NCBI RefSeq assembly: GCF_036192275.1
Contig: NZ_CP108088.1
Span: forward strand, 2,601,001 to 2,665,000
From: Streptomyces sp. NBC_00250
GTDB lineage: Bacteria > Actinomycetota > Actinomycetes > Streptomycetales > Streptomycetaceae
DNA length: 64,000 nt
Direction of reading: 5' to 3'
How positions within the stretch are numbered: position 1 is the stretch's first letter; every line of letters starts with the position of its first letter. A program made the position numbers and the translations under genes. The notes under the pieces are model-generated. The model was given only the letters and a program-made list of their open reading frames with translations. It was not told where the DNA came from and made no database searches. This document shows positions 52,318 through 64,000 of the stretch, one piece after another.

Positions 52318-52770
52318 GCCCCGTCCTCCTCGCCCCGGCAACGGCTCTCCCCGGCTCCCGGAACCGGGGGAAGCACCGGGCGCCGCCCCTGAAGACGACT
52401 CCGTAACGCCGTCCGTCCTTGTGCCGGTCATCGTAGCCGCACCCCGCCCGTCGCCACACCCTGTCACCGCGATGTCACAGTGCACGTACCGGAAACGCGG
52501 TGGGAGACCAGAAGGTTCCCCGTATCCCGGCCTCTCACACCCCCTTGGCGACAGTCCGTCAGCGAGCACCCGGAAGCCCACGCGACACCACCCGGCGGAC
52601 CCGCGTCACGGAGACGCCGTCCCCCGTAGCGGCCCGGCACCCTTCCCACACCAGGGCCGTGGCGCGAGGGGCGCTCCCCCGCACCACGGGCCCGCGACGC
52701 CGGGGGCGCTCCCCCGCGCCACGGCCCCGGGCACGGAAGCGCACCCCCGCGCACCACGGCCCGTGCGGCG
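52318..52770. other. osaA-osaB spacer with nested hairpins
   Basis: This 453-bp gap lies between genes expected to work together. It holds a 13-bp inverted repeat (52654-52666 with 52715-52727) enclosing two copies of a GGGGCGCTCCCCC-type palindrome (52668-52681 and 52703-52715). Also repeated are CACGGGCCC and CACGGCCC words. No gene was recognised. The structure may terminate osaA transcripts, leaving osaB with its own promoter. Confidence 0.6.
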
Positions 52771-58257
<5,487 letters not shown>

Positions 58258-58526
58258 CGTGTCCCTCCCGAAAGGGGTCGACCGTACCGCTCCGGCTTCC
58301 GCCGGTAGCCTGCCCAGTGTTTCACCGCCACCGAACCAGGCGATAACAGTTCGGCAGCTTCGCACAGCGTCCCTACCCCCTGGGGACGGATTCAGCGATG
58401 ACCGGCATCCGCTCGGACAGCGAAGGTAAGTAACCTGGCTTCCGGCTGTCCAACCGCCCCGGTCCGCCCGGCGGGGGCGGTGTGGTGCGCGTACGACCAC
58501 CGGGCAGCGGGAGGGACAGACCGAGC

Positions 58527-61172
58527 ATGGCAGAGCCGGGCGTCGAGACGCGTACGAGGAGTGCTGTGATCACCGCGCGGGCGACTGCCAGCTTCGAGCC
58601 CGTCGGGCGGTCCGTCGCGGCCGCCCGCGCCTTCGTCCGGGACACCCTCCAGGGCTGGGGACACCCCGAACTCGTCGACGACGCCGTCGTCCTCACCAGC
58701 GAGCTCGTCACCAACGCCGTCATCCACGCCGGCACCTCCGCCGAAGTCCTCTGCCTCCGCGCCGACGACAGCATCCGCGTCGAGGTCGCCGACCGCTACC
58801 CCGAGCGCGAGATCCCCGTCCAGAGCGGCCGCACCTTCGGCAGCCCCGACCGCGAGAACGGCCGCGGCCTGCTGCTCTGCGCGGCCCTCGCCCACCGCTG
58901 GGGCGTCGACTACTCCCCCACCCGCAAGCACGTCTGGTTCCACCTCGACCTCGCCCAGCGCCCGGTCGGCACCCGCTCCGCGGGCCCCGTCCTCCCCGAC
59001 GCCCTCCTCCCGGTCACCGACAGCCGCGTCCGCGTCGCCGTCGTCCAGATCGACCGCGGCGGAGCGATCACCGCCTGGAACGAGGACGCGGACGAACTCT
59101 TCGGATACGCCTCCGAGCAGGTCACCGGCAAACCCCTCGGCGACCTCGCCGCCTGGCCCCACACCCCCGGCATCGGCACCGGCCTCGCCGAGGCCCTCCG
59201 CCTCTCCCGCTGGGAGGGCAGCTACGGCATCCGCTGCGCCGACGGCCGCGTCATCCCCGTGTACGCCGCACACCTCCGGGTCCGCGACACCCAGGGCGAA
59301 CCCTCCACGGTCTGCCTCCTGGTTCGCGAGCACGAGCGGGCCGTCCTCCAGACCCCGCAGCGCCCCGCGGCCGAGCCGGGCTCCGAGAGCCGCACCGCCG
59401 ACCCCTTCGAGGTCTTCATCGGCTCCCCGGCCCCCGACGACCTCGACGGCCTCCTCCAGCGCACGGTCGAACGCGCCCGCGACATGCTCGACGGCGACGC
59501 CGCCTTCCTCCTCCTCGCCACCGACGACGAGACGGAACTGGAGGTACGGGCGACCACCGGCCTCCCGGCAGCCCGCCAGCGCTTCGCCCGCGTCCCCGTC
59601 GAGACCGGCGCCAGCCGCTACGGTTCCGCCCGCATGCCCGCCGTGCACGAGGACCTGGCCGCCGTCCCCGGCGCCGTCCCGCTCCTCGAAGGCACCGGCA
59701 TGCGCTCGGTGGTCACCGTCCCCCTCAAGGTCGAGGGCCGGCTCACCGGCTCCCTCGGCGTGGCCGCCGAGACCGCGAACCGCTACTCGAACGAAGAGGC
59801 CCTCCGCCTCCAGTTCGCCGCCGACCGCATCGCCCTGGCCGTGGAGTCCGCCCGCCTCGGCGAACTCGAGCGCCTGCGCCGCGGCTCCCTCAGCTTCCTC
59901 GTCGAGGCCTCCGACCTGCTGGCCGGCACCCTCGACCGCGACCAGACCCTGGCCCTGATGGCCCAGATGACGGTCCCGACCCTCGCCACCTGGTGCGCGG
60001 TCTACACGATCGCCGACCAGGCCTCCGACCCGTACCTCTCGTACGTGCTCCACGAGGACGAGGACCGCATCGACGGCCTCAAGGACCTGCTCTCCTCCAT
60101 TTCCCCGCCCGACCCGGTGCCGACCCCCGGCGCCCGCGTCTGGACGGCGCCGGGCGACGCCGCCCACCGGGCCGCGCTCACCGCCTCGGTCCGCGCCCTC
60201 GACCACCCCACGAGCCCGCTCTCCTCCGGCATCGACACCACCCTGGCCACCGCGACCGCGGTCGCCGGCGAGACGGTCGTCCTGCCCCTGGTCGCCCGCA
60301 ACCGCGTCATCGGCATGCTGACCCTGGGCAGGCCCTCGGAGGACCACTTCCGCCAGGAGATCCTGGAGCTCGCCGAGGACCTTTCCCGCCGGGCCGCCCT
60401 GGCCCTGGACAACGCCCGCCTGTATTCGGAGCGCGTGGCGATCAGCCAGTCCCTCCAGCGCAGCCTCCTGCCGCCCGGCCTCCCCCACATCCCGGGCGTC
60501 GAGGTCGACGTGATCTACCGCGCGGCCGGCGAGGGCAACGAGGTCGGAGGCGACTTCTACGATCTCTTCCCCATCCGCGACGGCGCCTACGGCTTCGCCA
60601 TCGGCGACGTCTGCGGTACGGGCCCGGAGGCGGCCGCCGTCACCGGCCTGGCCCGCCACGCACTGCGCCTCCTGGCCCGCGAGGGCTTCGGCGGCCCGGC
60701 CGTCCTGGAACGGCTGAACGCGGCGATCCTCGACGAGGGCGCCCGCAGCCGCTTCCTCACCCTCCTGTACGGCGAGATGCGCCCGCAGGACGACGGCTCC
60801 GCGATCCTCAAGGTCGTCTGCGCCGGCCACCCGCTCCCCCTCCGCCTCCGCCCGGACGGCTCGGTGAGCCCCGCGGCCGAACCGCAGCCGCTCCTCGGCG
60901 TCATGGAGGACCTCGAGCTGTACGAGCAGACGATCACGCTCGACCCGGGCGACGTCCTCCTCTGCGTCACGGACGGCGTGACGGAACGCCGCGAAGGTAC
61001 CCGCATGCTCGGCGACGACGGTCTGGCCGAGGTCCTCAAGACCTGTACGGGCCTGACGGCCGGCGCGGTCGCCTCCCGAGTGCTGCGCGCGGTGGAGCGC
61101 TTCGCCCAGGCCCCCGCCTCCGACGACATGGCCATCCTGGCGATGCGCCTCCGGGAGCCCGACGACCGCTGA
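58527..61172 (+). CDS. osaC: RsbW-like kinase / PAS / GAF / PP2C multidomain regulator (OsaC-type)
   Basis: The protein is 881 aa from ATG 58527. An N-terminal RsbW-type ATPase has the N-box LTSELVTNAVIHA and NGRGLLLCAALAHRWG. A PAS domain follows (DRGGAITAWNEDADELFGYA), then one or two GAF domains (about residues 290-640). The C-terminus is a SpoIIE/PP2C phosphatase with GGDFYDLFPI, FAIGDVCGTGPEAAA and SDDMAILAM metal-ligand blocks. In S. coelicolor OsaC returns the stress sigma factor SigB to its resting state after osmotic stress. No sigma factor gene is within the window. Confidence 0.92.
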   Translation: MAEPGVETRTRSAVITARATASFEPVGRSVAAARAFVRDTLQGWGHPELVDDAVVLTSELVTNAVIHAGTSAEVLCLRADDSIRVEVADRYPEREIPVQSGRTFGSPDRENGRGLLLCAALAHRWGVDYSPTRKHVWFHLDLAQRPVGTRSAGPVLPDALLPVTDSRVRVAVVQIDRGGAITAWNEDADELFGYASEQVTGKPLGDLAAWPHTPGIGTGLAEALRLSRWEGSYGIRCADGRVIPVYAAHLRVRDTQGEPSTVCLLVREHERAVLQTPQRPAAEPGSESRTADPFEVFIGSPAPDDLDGLLQRTVERARDMLDGDAAFLLLATDDETELEVRATTGLPAARQRFARVPVETGASRYGSARMPAVHEDLAAVPGAVPLLEGTGMRSVVTVPLKVEGRLTGSLGVAAETANRYSNEEALRLQFAADRIALAVESARLGELERLRRGSLSFLVEASDLLAGTLDRDQTLALMAQMTVPTLATWCAVYTIADQASDPYLSYVLHEDEDRIDGLKDLLSSISPPDPVPTPGARVWTAPGDAAHRAALTASVRALDHPTSPLSSGIDTTLATATAVAGETVVLPLVARNRVIGMLTLGRPSEDHFRQEILELAEDLSRRAALALDNARLYSERVAISQSLQRSLLPPGLPHIPGVEVDVIYRAAGEGNEVGGDFYDLFPIRDGAYGFAIGDVCGTGPEAAAVTGLARHALRLLAREGFGGPAVLERLNAAILDEGARSRFLTLLYGEMRPQDDGSAILKVVCAGHPLPLRLRPDGSVSPAAEPQPLLGVMEDLELYEQTITLDPGDVLLCVTDGVTERREGTRMLGDDGLAEVLKTCTGLTAGAVASRVLRAVERFAQAPASDDMAILAMRLREPDDR

Positions 61173-61179
61173 CAGCGTC

Positions 61180-61207
61180 CCGGCGATCCCCGAAAGGGGG
61201 TCGCCGG
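61180..61207 (+). terminator. terminator of osaC
   Basis: A 12-bp stem (61180-61191 with 61196-61207, one G-T pair) capped by a GAAA tetraloop, 8 bp after the osaC stop. Confidence 0.8.
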
Positions 61208-61272
61208 CCACAGCTGCCCGCCCAGGGAAACGACGGGACCGCCGAGAACGACGAGAGCGACGGGAACGCAAA

Positions 61273-61300
61273 AAGGCCCCCGCCACAAGGCGGGGGCCTT
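61273..61300. terminator. bidirectional terminator between osaC and tRNA-Thr
   Basis: Perfect 12-bp stem (61273-61284 with 61289-61300) with an ACAA loop, preceded by AAA and followed by CTTCTT. On the minus strand it ends the rRNA-tRNA transcript. Confidence 0.85.
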
Positions 61301-61306
61301 CTTACT

Positions 61307-61382
61307 TGGAGCCCTTTAACGGAATCGAACCGTTGACCTTCTCCTTACCATGGAGACGCTCTACCGACTGAGCTAAAAGGGC
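61307..61382 (-). tRNA. tRNA-Thr (anticodon GGT)
   Basis: The cloverleaf reads on the minus strand: acceptor GCCCTTT with AAAGGGC, D-arm containing TAGCTCAGTCGGTAGAGC, anticodon loop ATGGTAA giving anticodon GGT, and T-loop GTTCGATTC. The 3' CCA is encoded at 61307-61309. It lies 4 bp beyond 5S, so it is likely processed from the rRNA precursor. Confidence 0.95.
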
Positions 61383-61386
61383 GGGT

Positions 61387-61503
61387 GTTCGGCGGCGTCC
61401 TACTCTCCCACAGGGTCCCCCCTGCAGTACCATCGGCGCTGAAAGGCTTAGCTTCCGGGTTCGGAATGTAACCGGGCGTTTCCCTAACGCTATGACCACC
61501 GAA
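61387..61503 (-). rRNA. rrf: 5S ribosomal RNA
   Basis: About 117 nt. The minus strand starts near GTTTCGGTGGTCATAGCG and includes CCCGGTTACATTCCGAACCC and GGAGAGTAGGACGCCGCCG, the conserved 5S segments. It is separated from 23S by a spacer of about 67 bp. Confidence 0.95.
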
Positions 61504-61570
61504 ACTCTATGAAGTTGACCAACCGGATATCGGCACGGTTCGTTACTTCAGAACTAACACAGTGGACGCG

Positions 61571-64000
<2,430 letters not shown>

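Noticed and set aside
58392..61286. 964-codon minus-strand frame
   Set aside because: Antisense shadow of osaC, which has recognisable RsbW, PAS, GAF and PP2C domains.

Overview
The window is high-GC actinobacterial chromosome, almost certainly Streptomyces. Evidence: very strong GC3 bias, many GTG starts, and a gene order that matches the conserved core segment ftsK - pgsA - cinA - clgR - DUF3046 - recA - recX, together with the Streptomyces gluABCD cluster and an osaA/osaB/osaC-type osmoadaptation locus. The right end runs into a minus-strand rRNA operon (23S partial, 5S) followed by tRNA-Thr.

Layout. 1-4.9 kb: a partial EamA transporter, a LysR regulator with an internal 12-bp repeat expansion, and three exported proteins, two of which look like diverged paralogues. 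5.5-9.2 kb: three tandem secreted seven-bladed RCC1 propellers. 9.3-16.3 kb: a lone TAXI substrate-binding protein facing a two-component system (gluK/gluR type), which is divergent from the glutamate ABC importer gluABCD; a 23-bp perfect palindrome lies in the shared promoter region. 16.5-19.6 kb: a flavin monooxygenase, then a cysteine-terminated leader peptide, cysteine dioxygenase and rhodanese. 19.8-22.2 kb: recX and recA with an SOS-type box, then a pseudogene carrying a nonsense codon and a frameshift. 22.3-28.1 kb is accessory: a SUKH protein, a Cys-containing HTH regulator, a DUF3291 protein, and two divergent IucA/IucC siderophore synthetases around an 18-bp palindrome. 28.1-32.4 kb: a NarL-type two-component system and cytochrome bd oxidase genes with tandem 19-bp direct repeats upstream. 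32.4-44 kb: AI-2E transporter, DUF3046, a toroid-type protein, AraC-azlC-azlD, Lhr helicase, Nei glycosylase and an SDR. 44.2-51.5 kb (minus strand): clgR, cinA-domain amidase, pgsA, rimO, a RodZ-like protein and ftsK. 51.6-61.2 kb: osaB, osaA (about 1828 aa with a ten-unit HAMP array) and divergent osaC. 61.3-64 kb: tRNA-Thr, 5S and 23S.

How genes work together. gluR/gluK probably control gluABCD, and the neighbouring TAXI protein is a candidate extracellular ligand carrier for the kinase. Cysteine dioxygenase and rhodanese overlap by GTGA and sit behind a leader whose last codon is Cys, which suggests attenuation by cysteine supply. rimO-pgsA-cinA are joined by 4-bp ATGA overlaps. OsaA (hybrid kinase), OsaB (receiver) and OsaC (RsbW-like kinase plus PP2C phosphatase) form a stress-signalling set. 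No CRISPR array, insertion sequence or prophage was seen. All assignments come from reading the sequence and from family knowledge; no database search was run.
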